A DNA stretch of 64,000 bases from Sulfidibacter corallicola (GCF_017498545.1 NZ_CP071793.1:1736001-1800000), one strand, 5' to 3'; shown: positions 8,016 through 17,396, counted from the stretch's first letter. Translations and numbers: made by a program. The notes: generated by a model from the letters alone, not told the origin.

Positions 8016-9635
8016 ATGAACAATGCCGCCGTATCGCTCGCAGAGCAAAACGAAGCACTCCAACAGGCGCTCGCCCGCAAGGACGCGCAAATCGCGGCGT
8101 TGGACCAGCATATCGGACTTCTGGAAGAGCAGCTAAGGTTGTTGAAGGCCAAGGCGTTTGGGCCCAAGAGCGAACGCATGAGCCAGTTGGTCGGCCAGCA
8201 GGCGTTGTTCGACCTGGATGCGCTTGAAGCTGACGAGAAGCCCGCCGACGCCGAGTCTGCCTCGGATGATGATGTGCGCGAGACGATCACCTACAAGCGT
8301 CGCAAAAAGCGCGGGCCACAACCCTTCCCGGACCACCTGCCGCGGGAAATTCACAAGCACGAACTCCCACCGGAAGACCGGCAGTGCGCCTGCTGCGGCG
8401 AAGAAATGACCGTGATCGGCAAGGATGTCACGTGCGAGCTGGAGTACGAGCCTGCGGTCGCCAAAGTCGTCGAACACCATCACTACAGCTATGGCTGTGC
8501 GCCCTGCAAGCAGGCCGACGAGGTCCTGGAGGCTCCGATCAGGTCTGCGCCGCGCGCGCCGCGCCTGATTCCCGGCAGTATGGCAGGACCCGGCCTGCTG
8601 GCCTTCGTGATCGCCTCCAAATTTGTGGACGGCCTGCCGTTCTACCGGGTGGAACGTCTCATGGGTCGGTTGGGTGTGAAGCTGGGGCGAGCAACCATGT
8701 GTAACTGGGCGCGCCATGTAGGCAACCGCTTGGAACGGATGTGGGAACTGCTGCTTGCCCAGGCAAGGCAGCACACCTGGCTCCAAATGGATGAAACCAC
8801 GGTTCAAGTCCTCAACGAACCCGGCAAAGAGAACACCACGAAGTCGTTCATGTGGGTGATTCGCGGTGGACCACCGGATACACCCATCGTTTTGTTTCAT
8901 TATGATCCAAGTCGATCGGGCTCAGTGGCGGCCCGATTGCTGGAGGGATTTCAAGGCACGGTCCAAACCGATGGCTATGCCGGCTACGACTTTTTGGGTC
9001 GCGCACCTGGGGTGGTGCATGCCGGCGATTGGGACCATGTTCGCCGCAAGTTCGCGGACTTCCGCAAAGCCTTGGGACGAAAAGGCAAAGGTGGGAAAAC
9101 AGGCAAAGCGGATGAAGCCCTGAAGCTCATTGGCGAGATGTACGAACTCGAACGGGAGGCCAGGGAGAAGGGCTACTCGGCCACAGAGCTGCTGGTCATG
9201 CGCGATCAAAAGTTGCGACCGAAGATTGGCGGGTTCAAAGCTTGGTTGGATCATTTAGCAGGCCGCGTCCCACCCAAGAGCCTCCTGGGAAAGGCGATTC
9301 ATTATGCGCTGGGTCAATGGCACAAACTGGACCTGTTCTTGGACCGCGCGGAGGTCCCCATGAGCACGGCTTTGGTAGAAAACGCCATTCGCCCCTACGT
9401 GATTGGCCGAAAAGCGTGGCTATTCAGCGGCAGCCCGGAAGGGGCTCAGGCGAGCTCGCGGATATATAGCATCGTCGAGACGGCAAAATTAAATGGTTGG
9501 GAGCCGTACGCCTATTTAAAGCAATTGTTCGAGCGCCTGCCTACCGCCGAAACCGACGCAGATATCGCACGCCTCTTGCCAACATGCGCTCCAGAACCCA
9601 ACACGAGCCCTGCAGAGCCCGACGCGACGCAATAA
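8016..9635 (+). CDS. tnpC: IS66 transposase TnpC
   Basis: A 539-residue DDE transposase. The ATG at 8016 (MNNAAVSLAEQNEALQQALA) begins the usual N-terminal leucine-zipper-like coiled coil; the frame is open further upstream but without family sequence. Next come the FGPKSERMSQL helix-turn-helix region and a zinc-binding cluster (CACCGEEM and YGCAPCKQ). The catalytic acids are in LQMDETTVQVL, QTDGYAGYDF and STALVENAIRPYVIGRKAWL. The conserved C-terminal GSPEGAQASSRIYSIVETAK segment is present. No lesion is visible, so the element may be active. The gene ends 8 bases before the right terminus. Confidence 0.93.
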   Translation: MNNAAVSLAEQNEALQQALARKDAQIAALDQHIGLLEEQLRLLKAKAFGPKSERMSQLVGQQALFDLDALEADEKPADAESASDDDVRETITYKRRKKRGPQPFPDHLPREIHKHELPPEDRQCACCGEEMTVIGKDVTCELEYEPAVAKVVEHHHYSYGCAPCKQADEVLEAPIRSAPRAPRLIPGSMAGPGLLAFVIASKFVDGLPFYRVERLMGRLGVKLGRATMCNWARHVGNRLERMWELLLAQARQHTWLQMDETTVQVLNEPGKENTTKSFMWVIRGGPPDTPIVLFHYDPSRSGSVAARLLEGFQGTVQTDGYAGYDFLGRAPGVVHAGDWDHVRRKFADFRKALGRKGKGGKTGKADEALKLIGEMYELEREAREKGYSATELLVMRDQKLRPKIGGFKAWLDHLAGRVPPKSLLGKAIHYALGQWHKLDLFLDRAEVPMSTALVENAIRPYVIGRKAWLFSGSPEGAQASSRIYSIVETAKLNGWEPYAYLKQLFERLPTAETDADIARLLPTCAPEPNTSPAEPDATQ

Positions 9636-9643
9636 GCGCTTAC

Positions 9644-9746
9644 CTTGAAACCCGGTGGCCGGTGTGCCGGACGATCGGCAAACCGACCACCGGCAATCCG
9701 TGGTCCGCTTATCCCGGCCCCCGGCCTGGCGGCGACTCAGTGGTAA
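9644..9746 (-). repeat. Dispersed repeat family R1, partial copy (reverse orientation)
   Basis: Reverse-complemented, this reads like the first 90-100 bases of the R1 copies at 20.2, 20.5 and 35.3 kb, including GTCGCC, CAGGCCGGGGGCCGG and CCGGCACACCGGCCAC. It ends exactly at the IS66 right terminus, just after the R1 segment TTTCAAG, so IS66 sits inside this copy; the rest of the repeat is not found beyond the IS66 left end. Confidence 0.7.
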
Positions 9747-9800
9747 AAATGGTGTTTCGTCCTCAAAACCATGCCGGGATAAACTCCCAGACCTCAATCC

Positions 9801-10418
9801 TCAATCTCGGGCGTAGTGCTTCAAAAACATCGCGATCGAATCATCGATGATCGCCTCCACCTTCTCCGGAGCGGGCAGGGGCTCGCCCATCAGGAACTTC
9901 GGCCAGAACAGGAACGCCTTCACCAATGCGACCAGTTGGGTGGCGGCGTAGTCGGGATCGACCGGCACGAGGCGCCCGTCGGCGATCGCCGCGCCGATCA
10001 AATCCGCGAAGCCCCGGTTGTGGCCTTCGAAGCGTTCGAGGATCGCGTCGGAGATCTCCCCATCCTTCAGGAACTCCGCGACCAGGATCCGCGAGAGCGT
10101 CATGTAGGCATCCGAACTGATTTTGGTGAAGTAGGCTTCCAACGCCGCTTTGAGTTGGACCTCGATCGGTACGCCCGCATCGTAGACGATTCGGCCGGCG
10201 GTTTGATGCTCGGCGATCGTCAGGTCGATGATCGCGTAGAAAAGTGCTTCCTTGCTTTCGTAGTGCTTGTAAAGCGTTCGTTTCGAGACATGTGCGCGTT
10301 CGGCGATGCGGTTGATGCGGGCCCCCGCGAAGCCGGTTTCGCGGAACTCTTCGATGGCCGCCGCCAGGATGTCGGCCTGCTTTCGATCGCGTAACTTGAG
10401 CTTGGCTGAAGGGATCAC
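9801..10418 (-). CDS. TetR-family transcriptional regulator
   Basis: A 205-residue protein with an N-terminal TetR helix-turn-helix (RKQADILAAAIEEFRETGFA then RINRIAERAHVSKRTLYKHY) and an all-helical C-terminal ligand domain of normal length. I choose GTG 10418 because GGAG lies 5 nt before it; the frame opens further upstream at a TTG (10445) with no Shine-Dalgarno. It is divergent from the hydrolase gene at 10624, and a perfect 7-bp dyad lies between them, so it probably represses itself and perhaps that gene. The inducer is unknown. Confidence 0.9.
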   Translation of the reverse strand: MIPSAKLKLRDRKQADILAAAIEEFRETGFAGARINRIAERAHVSKRTLYKHYESKEALFYAIIDLTIAEHQTAGRIVYDAGVPIEVQLKAALEAYFTKISSDAYMTLSRILVAEFLKDGEISDAILERFEGHNRGFADLIGAAIADGRLVPVDPDYAATQLVALVKAFLFWPKFLMGEPLPAPEKVEAIIDDSIAMFLKHYARD

Positions 10419-10477
10419 GGGCACTCCAGGAAAAAAAGTAAACAATCTGGTGTACCATCCCGTAGACGGGTGATATG

Positions 10478-10495
10478 GTAAACATTCTTGTTTAC
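10478..10495. promoter_or_regulatory. Candidate TetR operator
   Basis: Perfect dyad GTAAACA-TTCT-TGTTTAC lies 60-77 bases upstream of the TetR start. A second half-site, AGTAAACA, is at 10438-10445. The spacing and AT-rich half-sites suit a TetR dimer. Assignment to this regulator is inferred from position. Confidence 0.6.
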
Positions 10496-10623
10496 TTTTC
10501 TGCCGCGGGTCAAGTGGATTTCTTCGACCTTCATCGCGTGACCCGGCGGGGAAGAGCTTCTACAAGCCTTTCATTTTACTTTGTGACCACCGATGTGCGT
10601 CGCAACACCTGTCGAGGTACCGC

Positions 10624-11874
10624 ATGAAAGAGGATCGAGGTCAGGGGCGTCACCCCGTCAACCAGCCAACGCGGAAACGGCGCACGTTTCGTTTTTTGGG
10701 ATTTTTCCTTTTGGCCATCACGAGTTTGGGAGGTGTCATCGTGTTTCATATGTGGCGAGCAATGGGTTCGAAACCGACGGGGGACAGGTTGGCACGCATC
10801 CAACTGTCGCCAAACCACCGAGATGGCGTGTTCCACAACCGTCTCGCCAATCGAGATGACATCGTGGGCGCCATCGGCCAGATGTTTCGCGGCAGCCGCC
10901 AGCGCACCCCCGACGCACCGCTCCCCGTGGTGCCTCGTGCCAAACAGGATTTCGACACGCCGCCCGCCGACGGCCTGCGGGTGACCTGGTTCGGTCACAG
11001 CAGCATTTTGATCGAAATCGACGGAAAACGATTTCTGACCGATCCCGTTTGGGGTCCGCGCACCTCTCCTTCACCTCACTTCGGACCCAAGCGATTCCAC
11101 CCCATGCCGCTCTCTCTCGAAGAACTGCCGCCACTGGATGCGGTCCTCATTTCCCACGATCACTACGACCACTTGGATTTTCCCACCATCGAAAAACTGG
11201 CCCGCACCCAAGTTCCCTTTTACGTGCCCCTGGGGGTCGGCGCGCACCTGGCCTATTGGGGCATCGAAGAGCACCGCATCGTCGAAATGGACTGGTGGCA
11301 GGAAGCGGTGCTCGGCCCGGTGCACCTGGTGCTGACCCCCGCCCGCCACTTTTCCGGCCGCGGCCTCAAACGCGACCAGACCCTGTGGGGTAGCTGGGCC
11401 TTGGTGGGCCCGCAACACCGCGTCTATTTCAGCGGCGATTCCGGTATGTTCCCCGGCTTCAAGGAGATCGGCGATCGCCTGGGCCCGTTCGACATCACCC
11501 TCATGGAGTCCGGCGCCTACAACGGGTCCTGGCCGGACGTCCACATGGGACCGGAGCAGGCGGTGCAAGCCCACCGCATGGTGCAGGGCCGATTGCTGAT
11601 TCCCGTACATTGGGGAACCTTCAGTCTGGCGGCCCACTCCTGGACCGAACCGGCCGAGCGGATCCTGGTCGCGGCAGAAAAGAAGGGGGTCGAGGTCTAT
11701 ATCCCCCGTCAGGGCGAGTTCGTGGTGCCAGGGCAGATCCCACCGCAACAGCGTTGGTGGCCCGGCATCGATTGGGAGACCGCGGACCAGGCGCCGGTTC
11801 TCTCGACCTCCTTGCCCGAACCCCTGCGCGTGGAACTGGTGTCCGATTTCTCGGCGGGCGCCACCTCCGAGTGA
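10624..11874 (+). CDS. Membrane-anchored metallo-beta-lactamase-fold hydrolase (UlaG/NAPE-PLD-like)
   Basis: A 416-residue protein. Residues 20-45 form one hydrophobic segment (FRFLGFFLLAITSLGGVIVF) after a basic stretch, so it is probably an inner-membrane anchor with the enzyme in the periplasm. The fold begins at VTWFGHSSILIEIDGKRFLT. The zinc motif SHDHYDHLD is complete, and LTPARHFSGRG, YFSGDSGMFPGF and LIPVHWGTF supply the remaining metal ligands. The overall layout matches the family that includes N-acyl-phosphatidylethanolamine phospholipase D and UlaG lactonase; the substrate cannot be read from sequence. It is divergent from the TetR gene and possibly under its control. Confidence 0.85.
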   Translation: MKEDRGQGRHPVNQPTRKRRTFRFLGFFLLAITSLGGVIVFHMWRAMGSKPTGDRLARIQLSPNHRDGVFHNRLANRDDIVGAIGQMFRGSRQRTPDAPLPVVPRAKQDFDTPPADGLRVTWFGHSSILIEIDGKRFLTDPVWGPRTSPSPHFGPKRFHPMPLSLEELPPLDAVLISHDHYDHLDFPTIEKLARTQVPFYVPLGVGAHLAYWGIEEHRIVEMDWWQEAVLGPVHLVLTPARHFSGRGLKRDQTLWGSWALVGPQHRVYFSGDSGMFPGFKEIGDRLGPFDITLMESGAYNGSWPDVHMGPEQAVQAHRMVQGRLLIPVHWGTFSLAAHSWTEPAERILVAAEKKGVEVYIPRQGEFVVPGQIPPQQRWWPGIDWETADQAPVLSTSLPEPLRVELVSDFSAGATSE

Positions 11875-12042
11875 GGGGCCTTTCGCTCGAATCGATCGAC
11901 CTCACCATTTACAGAAGGATCCGAGCCCTCCGGGAATTCTGGTTTTTCAAGGAGCCCCGCTTGACAAGAAGGACTTCTCCGGCTTTGATCGAGCTGTGTT
12001 TATTGAGGTTCTGTTCCTGAGTCCGAGCTGGGGGGATCGCCG

Positions 12043-15033
12043 ATGGTCGGGTGGTGCTTGTGGATGCCGCTGCTGCTTTTTTCCGCCGCACCCGTACCGC
12101 TCCACGATCAGCCCGTTACCTTCGAGCACCTCGGTACCAGCAGCGACCGTTTTCCCGACGATCGGATCCACGTTGTTTTGCGCGATGTCTACGGACTGGT
12201 CTGGTTGGGCACCGAGCGTGGCCTGATTCGGTTCGACGGCCATCGTGCCCGGTGGTACCGCCACGATCCGACCGACGACGGGAGCATTGCACCAGGATCC
12301 GTGACCGCCCTCGCCGAAGACGGACAGGGCACTTTTTGGGTGGGTACGGCCGGTGGGTTGGCCCGCATGGACCGCAAGACCGGCCGGTTCGAGACCTTTT
12401 CACTGCCTGGCAGCGATCACGTCTGGAGCCTGGCCGTTGGCGGAGATCGACTTTGGATCGGGACCAGCGACGGGCTGTTCTCCTGGTCCGATCGAGTTCA
12501 TACCACCGCCGACATGAACGGGATCGGCGTCACCGAGCTGGCGGTGGATTCCCGGGGACGCCTGTGGGCCGGCACCGACCGCAAGGGCTTGTTCGTTCAG
12601 GGTCGGGACGGAAGCCTTCGACACCACCCTGCCTTCGATGAAGAGGCCTCCATCGGCTCCCTGTTCGCCGGGCCCGACCAAGTCTGGGCCGGATCGCTCG
12701 GTGGCGTGATCGTCGCCCTCGGGAACGAGGAGTTCACGCGTTTCGCAGCACCTGGCGCGGTAACGTCACTGGCCGTCGATGGGAAACGGCGGTTGTGGGT
12801 GGGCACCAAGACCGGGCTCTGGCGCCGAGAGGAAGGCACGTTCGAAAGGATCACCGGCGAGGGGCCGGGACGGCTGCGGGGCGAGACGGTGTTCCGCGTC
12901 CACGCCGATCGCGCCAACCTGCTTTGGGTCGCCACCGATCACGGCGGCTTGGCCCTGCTCGACATGAACAAGGAGCGTTTCCGTTTTTTCGATTTCGCCG
13001 GCAAGGAAGTGCGCACGCTGTTTTTCGACGAGGCGCTTTGGCTGGGGACCAAATACGGGGGACTCGCTCGCATGGACCCGGCCGGTGGCGCACCCGAGTG
13101 GTTCTTGCCGGACGAAACGATCCGCGACATCCATCGCCGATCGCGGGCGGACCGGCTCTGGGTGGCGACCGACCGTGGTTTGGTGGCCTTCGACGAGGCG
13201 AACGAGCCACGGACCTGGTTTGCCGGTGAGCGCATCTGGCGCGTGACGGGGGAACGGGATCTTTGGTTGGGCACCGACGATGGCGCCGTTCGCTTCGATC
13301 CCGAAGGCGATCGTTTCCAGCGTTATCCGGCAGGGGAGGGAACCGGTCACCTTTCCGCACCCATCGTCACCTCGATCGTGGCCGACCACGAGGTATGGCT
13401 GGGCACCTATGGCGGCGGGTTGAACCGCATCGATCCAAATGGGGAAGTCCACCGTTACGGCAAGGACGACAGCGGTCTGCACGCCGAGGACCTGTTGCAC
13501 GTGATGCGGAGCCGCGACGGCGCGCTTTGGATCGGAACCCAAAGCGGTGGCCTGCACCGGTTCGATGCCGAACGCGATCATTGGACCGGCTGGAGCACGC
13601 GAGACGGGTTTCCCGACAACAGCGTGTCGGCGATCGTCGAGGACGGCCGCGGCGTGATATGGGCGGCCACCGGCAGTGGGCTGGTTCGACTCCTTCCGGG
13701 CGATTCGTCATACCAAACCTATCGCCATGCCGACGGCGTGCTTCTCGGTGCCGCGGTTCCGGGCGCGACCCTGGTTCACGAGCCCAGCGGATTTCTCTAT
13801 TTCGGCGGGACCAGTGGGCTGATCGCCTTCGACCCGGACATGCAGGAACCCGAGACCCGGTTGCTCTTCACCGGCATCGCGGTGGGCGGCCGCGAAATCC
13901 GCCATTTGGCGCTCCCCGGCGACATCGTGCCCCTCCTGCAGGGCGACAACAGTTTTTCCCTTTCCTATACCCTGGCCGATCCACGCGCACCGGAGCGCCA
14001 GACCTTTGCCTTTCGGCGACACGGCATCGATCGGGAATGGATGCCGGGCAACGACATGCGCTCGGTGGCCTATACGCGCTACCTGAGCATGAGTGGCGAC
14101 GCCGCGTTGACCGTGCGGGCGCGCGATGCCCGCGGCCGCGAACGGGAAGCCGAAATCACCGTTTCGATTCCGCCCCCGCTTTGGCTGCAATGGTCCCCGC
14201 TTTGGGGACTGCTGTTGGCGCTGGCGCTCGTTTGGTCGATCCACGGCGTGATTTCCCGCCGCGAAACGCGGCGTCGGCTCGCTCTCGAGGAGAAGGCTCG
14301 AATCGCCGAGCAGGAACGCGGCCTGGCCCTCGATCGCGCCGAGCTGGCCGAACAGCGCAACGCACTGGCCGAGCGGGCCCGGCAACGGCAGGAAGAACAC
14401 GCCCGCATCGTTCAAGAGCACTTGGAACAGGTCTCCACCGAGATCGCAGGCGAGCTGCACGACGGGCCCCTGGGCGCCCTCACCGGCGTCATCTACCGGC
14501 TGCGCGGATGGGTCGAAGCCCCCGATCCCGTCACCCTGGACGACATCACCCAGCGCCAACTCCCCGACATCTGCGCCGATCTGCGGGGCTTCTGCGGCGA
14601 CCTGCTGCTGCCCTCGTTCCGTTACGGGTTGATTGCGGAATTGGACGCTTATTGCGACCTGATCGCCGACCAGCATCCGGACCTCGACATCCAACGGCAG
14701 TTTCAGGCCGAGGCCGAACCCGACGCATTGGAAACCAGGGCGGGTCTCTACCGAATTTTTCGCACCCTGCTGCGCAACGTGGGGAAACATGCCGAGGCCA
14801 GGACGGTGCGGGTCGCGCTCTACCGCGAGCGGGATCTGGTCATGGCGGTCGAGGACGACGGGATCGGTTTCGAAGTCCCCGCGAGCTGGGACACCTTCAA
14901 ACGCGAAAGACACTACGGCCTCTACATGGCCGCGGCCTTCGCCAAGACCGTCGGCGCCACCATGGCGGTGCGCTCGCGGCCCGGTGAAGGGACCAAGATC
15001 GACGTGATCGTCTCCGGGGAGGACAAGGCATGA
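12043..15033 (+). CDS. Hybrid-type sensor: two-component propeller + Y_Y_Y + HisKA_3 histidine kinase
   Basis: A 996-residue protein with signal peptide (MVGWCLWMPLLLFSAAPVPL). It is followed by about a dozen Reg_prop-type repeats recognisable by W-x-G-T (VWLGTERGLIRFDG, FWVGTAGGLARMD, LWIGTQSGGLHRFD), making a periplasmic beta-propeller sensor. A Y_Y_Y Ig-like domain (FSLSYTLADPRAPERQTFAF) precedes one transmembrane helix near residues 712-735. A coiled coil leads to a HisKA_3 dimerisation helix with ELHDGPLGALTG (His about 806), then an HATPase with RNVGKHAEARTV and VEDDGIGFE. Such kinases often sense polysaccharide-derived ligands, but the ligand is unknown here. The stop overlaps the response-regulator start by 4 nt (ATGA). 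Confidence 0.93.
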   Translation: MVGWCLWMPLLLFSAAPVPLHDQPVTFEHLGTSSDRFPDDRIHVVLRDVYGLVWLGTERGLIRFDGHRARWYRHDPTDDGSIAPGSVTALAEDGQGTFWVGTAGGLARMDRKTGRFETFSLPGSDHVWSLAVGGDRLWIGTSDGLFSWSDRVHTTADMNGIGVTELAVDSRGRLWAGTDRKGLFVQGRDGSLRHHPAFDEEASIGSLFAGPDQVWAGSLGGVIVALGNEEFTRFAAPGAVTSLAVDGKRRLWVGTKTGLWRREEGTFERITGEGPGRLRGETVFRVHADRANLLWVATDHGGLALLDMNKERFRFFDFAGKEVRTLFFDEALWLGTKYGGLARMDPAGGAPEWFLPDETIRDIHRRSRADRLWVATDRGLVAFDEANEPRTWFAGERIWRVTGERDLWLGTDDGAVRFDPEGDRFQRYPAGEGTGHLSAPIVTSIVADHEVWLGTYGGGLNRIDPNGEVHRYGKDDSGLHAEDLLHVMRSRDGALWIGTQSGGLHRFDAERDHWTGWSTRDGFPDNSVSAIVEDGRGVIWAATGSGLVRLLPGDSSYQTYRHADGVLLGAAVPGATLVHEPSGFLYFGGTSGLIAFDPDMQEPETRLLFTGIAVGGREIRHLALPGDIVPLLQGDNSFSLSYTLADPRAPERQTFAFRRHGIDREWMPGNDMRSVAYTRYLSMSGDAALTVRARDARGREREAEITVSIPPPLWLQWSPLWGLLLALALVWSIHGVISRRETRRRLALEEKARIAEQERGLALDRAELAEQRNALAERARQRQEEHARIVQEHLEQVSTEIAGELHDGPLGALTGVIYRLRGWVEAPDPVTLDDITQRQLPDICADLRGFCGDLLLPSFRYGLIAELDAYCDLIADQHPDLDIQRQFQAEAEPDALETRAGLYRIFRTLLRNVGKHAEARTVRVALYRERDLVMAVEDDGIGFEVPASWDTFKRERHYGLYMAAAFAKTVGATMAVRSRPGEGTKIDVIVSGEDKA

Positions 15034-15677
15034 AGATTCGAATCCTGGTGGTCGAGGATGAATTCTATACACGCCAGGGGATCTGTAGCGAACTGGCCAA
15101 GGAACCCGATTTCGAGGTGCTTCCCCCCGCCGACCACGGCGAGGCCGCCCTGGCCCGAGCGGCGGCGGATCGACCCGACGTGTTGCTGCTGGATATCCGA
15201 ATGCCGGGCATCGATGGCCTGGAGGTGCTGCGGCGGCTGCGGGCCGAAGGCCATCCCGTCAAGGTAATCGCCCTGACCAACGAAAAACGCCTGATCAAAG
15301 CGGTCGAGATCGAGGGCGGCGACGGCTATGTTCCCAAGGAAAAGTACGCCCTCCTCGCCACGGTCGTGCGTTGTGTCGTCCAGAGTGGCTCGCCGGTGTT
15401 CGTCAACCCGGAAATGGGCGATGCCTATCGGGTTTGTCGTGAGCGGGTGGCCGCGGCGGAACTCAGCGCTTTGGAATTGGATGTCTGGCGCCTGATCGGT
15501 TTCAAGAACGAGGAAATCGGGCGACGGCTCCACAAGAGTCCGGGCCATATTCGCAACCTCGTGGCCGAACTCTACTTCAAGTTGGGCATCGTCGACGACG
15601 GCAAGGTCAACCAGCGCATGCAGGCCCTGGAGATGGCGCGCCTCTACGGCATCCTGACCGCGGAGGAACCGATCTGA
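15030..15677 (+). CDS. NarL/LuxR-type response regulator
   Basis: A 215-residue protein. The receiver domain begins IRILVVEDEFYTRQGI, with the phosphoacceptor Asp about 55 in DVLLLDIRMPG and the conserved Thr/Lys region at ALTNEKRL and YVPKEKY. The C-terminal domain (ELDVWRLIGFKNEEIGRRLH then KSPGHIRNLVAELYFKLGI) is a LuxR-like helix-turn-helix, somewhat divergent. The 4-nt overlap with the kinase gene makes it the obvious partner. Targets are unknown; the two secreted-protein genes just downstream are candidates. Confidence 0.92.
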   Translation: MKIRILVVEDEFYTRQGICSELAKEPDFEVLPPADHGEAALARAAADRPDVLLLDIRMPGIDGLEVLRRLRAEGHPVKVIALTNEKRLIKAVEIEGGDGYVPKEKYALLATVVRCVVQSGSPVFVNPEMGDAYRVCRERVAAAELSALELDVWRLIGFKNEEIGRRLHKSPGHIRNLVAELYFKLGIVDDGKVNQRMQALEMARLYGILTAEEPI

Positions 15678-15769
15678 CATATGTCACGGAAATCCCTGAC
15701 GGCGGACAACTGGGCACGCGTGGCGCGGCTGCCTATACTGATCCCATCCAAAGGCGAGAGGGAAGGACG

Positions 15770-16576
15770 ATGAAAGGATTGTGGCTGCTGGCGTTGGGGT
15801 GGTGTTTGACGGTACCGGCGCGGAGTGGGGAGATTTCCGGTCAGGTGACCGATACCGAAGGAAAACCGCTCCAGGTGACGGTCTACATGGTTCACGACGA
15901 GACCGGCGAGGCGTTCGAGGCGCTCGCGGATGAGTTCGGATATTTCGAGCTCGGCGGTCTCCAGGCGGGGCGGTACCTCGTTTTTCCGGAAGTGCCTATC
16001 GGCTACCACGTGGCCGAGCCCGAATGCGGATGGTACTTCATCCCGCTGGCCACGGCCGGTCACGTCTTCGTCAGCTACCGCCTGCGCGAGGGTGGCGTTT
16101 CCGTGGATTTCGGCAAGCCCGTGGGCAAACCCGACGATCCTCCCGATCCCTTCGGCGCCGGTATCGGCCCCTCTGGCCGCGGTTTCCACCTGAACGTGTA
16201 CGCCGCCAATTTCGCCGAGCTCTACCCCGCCTACCCCAATCGCATCACCATTCGCGGGGTGTGGGTCGACGCGATGGGCCCGGTGGATATCGACGTCGCC
16301 GATGGATCCATTGCGGGGCTTTACCGGAATCGAGCCTACCTGGAGATCGAACAGGGACCGGGATTTCATACCGAGGCCCGGATTCTCCTGGAAGAGGTGC
16401 CCGGATTCTCCCAGAACGGCCTGCTCGCCCGGCTGTGGTTTCAAGTGCCCTGGAACTGGCCCGACAGCCGCCGGCCCACCCTGTGTTTCTGCGCCGAAGT
16501 CACGCTCGAAGGTCTCGATGGGGACAGGCTGAAGATCTTGAAACGGGTTTGGTGCGGCGAGCCGGACCTCGACTGA
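15770..16576 (+). CDS. Secreted protein with carboxypeptidase-regulatory-like Ig domain
   Basis: A 268-residue protein with a signal peptide (MKGLWLLALGWCLTVPARSG). Residues 22-85 (GEISGQVTDTEGKPLQVTVY, GYFELGGLQAGRYLV) match the carboxypeptidase regulatory-like beta-sandwich fold found in many exported proteins. The rest, including a Pro-rich linker (GKPVGKPDDPPDPFGAG), is not recognised. AGGGAAGG lies close before the ATG. It follows the kinase/regulator pair on the same strand after about 90 bases. Confidence 0.7.
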   Translation: MKGLWLLALGWCLTVPARSGEISGQVTDTEGKPLQVTVYMVHDETGEAFEALADEFGYFELGGLQAGRYLVFPEVPIGYHVAEPECGWYFIPLATAGHVFVSYRLREGGVSVDFGKPVGKPDDPPDPFGAGIGPSGRGFHLNVYAANFAELYPAYPNRITIRGVWVDAMGPVDIDVADGSIAGLYRNRAYLEIEQGPGFHTEARILLEEVPGFSQNGLLARLWFQVPWNWPDSRRPTLCFCAEVTLEGLDGDRLKILKRVWCGEPDLD

Positions 16577-16762
16577 ATCGCGGTCGATGAGCGCCGGGCG
16601 GAGGTCCCGGCCCGATCGACCGCCAACCAAACGATCAACGACGAGCCGGACCGTGCGGCGGTCCCTGGGATCGCTGTGCCCGGAGCCGGCTCGACCAAAC
16701 GCGGCCCCGCAGGGGAATCGGTCTGGTGCCGATCGCCGGGCGGTGCCCACATGGAGGAAGTG

Positions 16763-17347
16763 ATGAGAAAGCTGTGTATCTTGATGATGACTCTTCTGGC
16801 GGCCGGTCCGCTGTTCGCCGGTCTGAGATGCGAAGGAAGATGGATCCTGGTGCAATCGGGGACCATCACCCTGGCCGATCTCCAAACGGTGCCCCAACAA
16901 ACGCCGACCGGTGCCTGGCTGAGCACCTGGGACCGCGCCGCCTTGGTTGCCGAAAACATCCGCTTGGCCTACCAAGGCAGTCAGAACATCCTGACCAAGG
17001 TCCAGACCAGACCGAGCATGATGCGCGATCCGCTCAACCCCTATAATTGGATTCCCAATCCCGGCGGGCCCTGGACTTACAAGATCCTGCGTTGCTACGG
17101 CCGCGGCGAGTTCCCCATGTATCCCCACGAAAAGAGCACCGACTTCGCCCGGGAAGTGATGAAAGGCGCCGTCGGGGCCATTGGCGGCGGCATCGGTCAT
17201 ACCGATGGCCGAGTCGTCAGCGCCGAAGGGATCGAAGGTTCCAAGTTCTACCTCGTCGCCGACCTGGTCGACGAGGGTGGCAACACCAAGGGTTCGATCA
17301 CGGTGGACATGGAGTTCATGGAAGTCACCGAACTGATCATGGAATGA
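16763..17347 (+). CDS. Small secreted protein, unknown function
   Basis: A 194-residue protein. GGAGGAAG directly before ATG 16763 and a signal peptide beginning there (MRKLCILMMTLLAAGPLFAG) fix the start; the frame is open further upstream without signal. The mature part has two early Cys residues (RCEGRW, ILRCYGRG), Trp-rich central sequence and a Gly-rich stretch GAVGAIGGGIGHTDG. I do not recognise a family. A strong terminator follows 19 bases after the stop. Confidence 0.7.
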   Translation: MRKLCILMMTLLAAGPLFAGLRCEGRWILVQSGTITLADLQTVPQQTPTGAWLSTWDRAALVAENIRLAYQGSQNILTKVQTRPSMMRDPLNPYNWIPNPGGPWTYKILRCYGRGEFPMYPHEKSTDFAREVMKGAVGAIGGGIGHTDGRVVSAEGIEGSKFYLVADLVDEGGNTKGSITVDMEFMEVTELIME

Positions 17348-17365
17348 TGCGCGCCTGATCCCTCG

Positions 17366-17396
17366 AAAGTCCGGAATCCTCGATTCCGGACTTTTT
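17366..17396 (+). terminator. Rho-independent terminator
   Basis: A perfect 13-bp stem (17366-17378 with 17382-17394, loop CTC) whose 3' arm ends in a T-run. It closes the unit that ends with the small secreted protein. Confidence 0.9.

Larger units (their letters stand above)
7259..9643 (+). mobile_element. IS66-family insertion sequence, complete
   Basis: The ends start with GTAAGCGCTTA, the usual IS66 terminus, as inverted repeats 7259-7281 and 9621-9643 (19 of 23 matching). Inside are the three standard genes tnpA, tnpB and tnpC in order on the plus strand, all intact. The 8 bp outside the ends (7251-7258 and 9644-9651) differ, and the two flanks belong to unrelated sequences (a gene fragment on the left, a dispersed repeat on the right). 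This suggests recombination or adjacent deletion after insertion. Confidence 0.9.

Noticed and set aside
13708..15072. 454-codon minus-strand frame opposite the histidine kinase
   Set aside because: It is a shadow of the kinase; the plus strand has complete HisKA_3 and HATPase motifs.
15644..17200. 518-codon minus-strand frame opposite the two secreted-protein genes
   Set aside because: No motif or ribosome site; the plus-strand frames have signal peptides and Shine-Dalgarno sequences.
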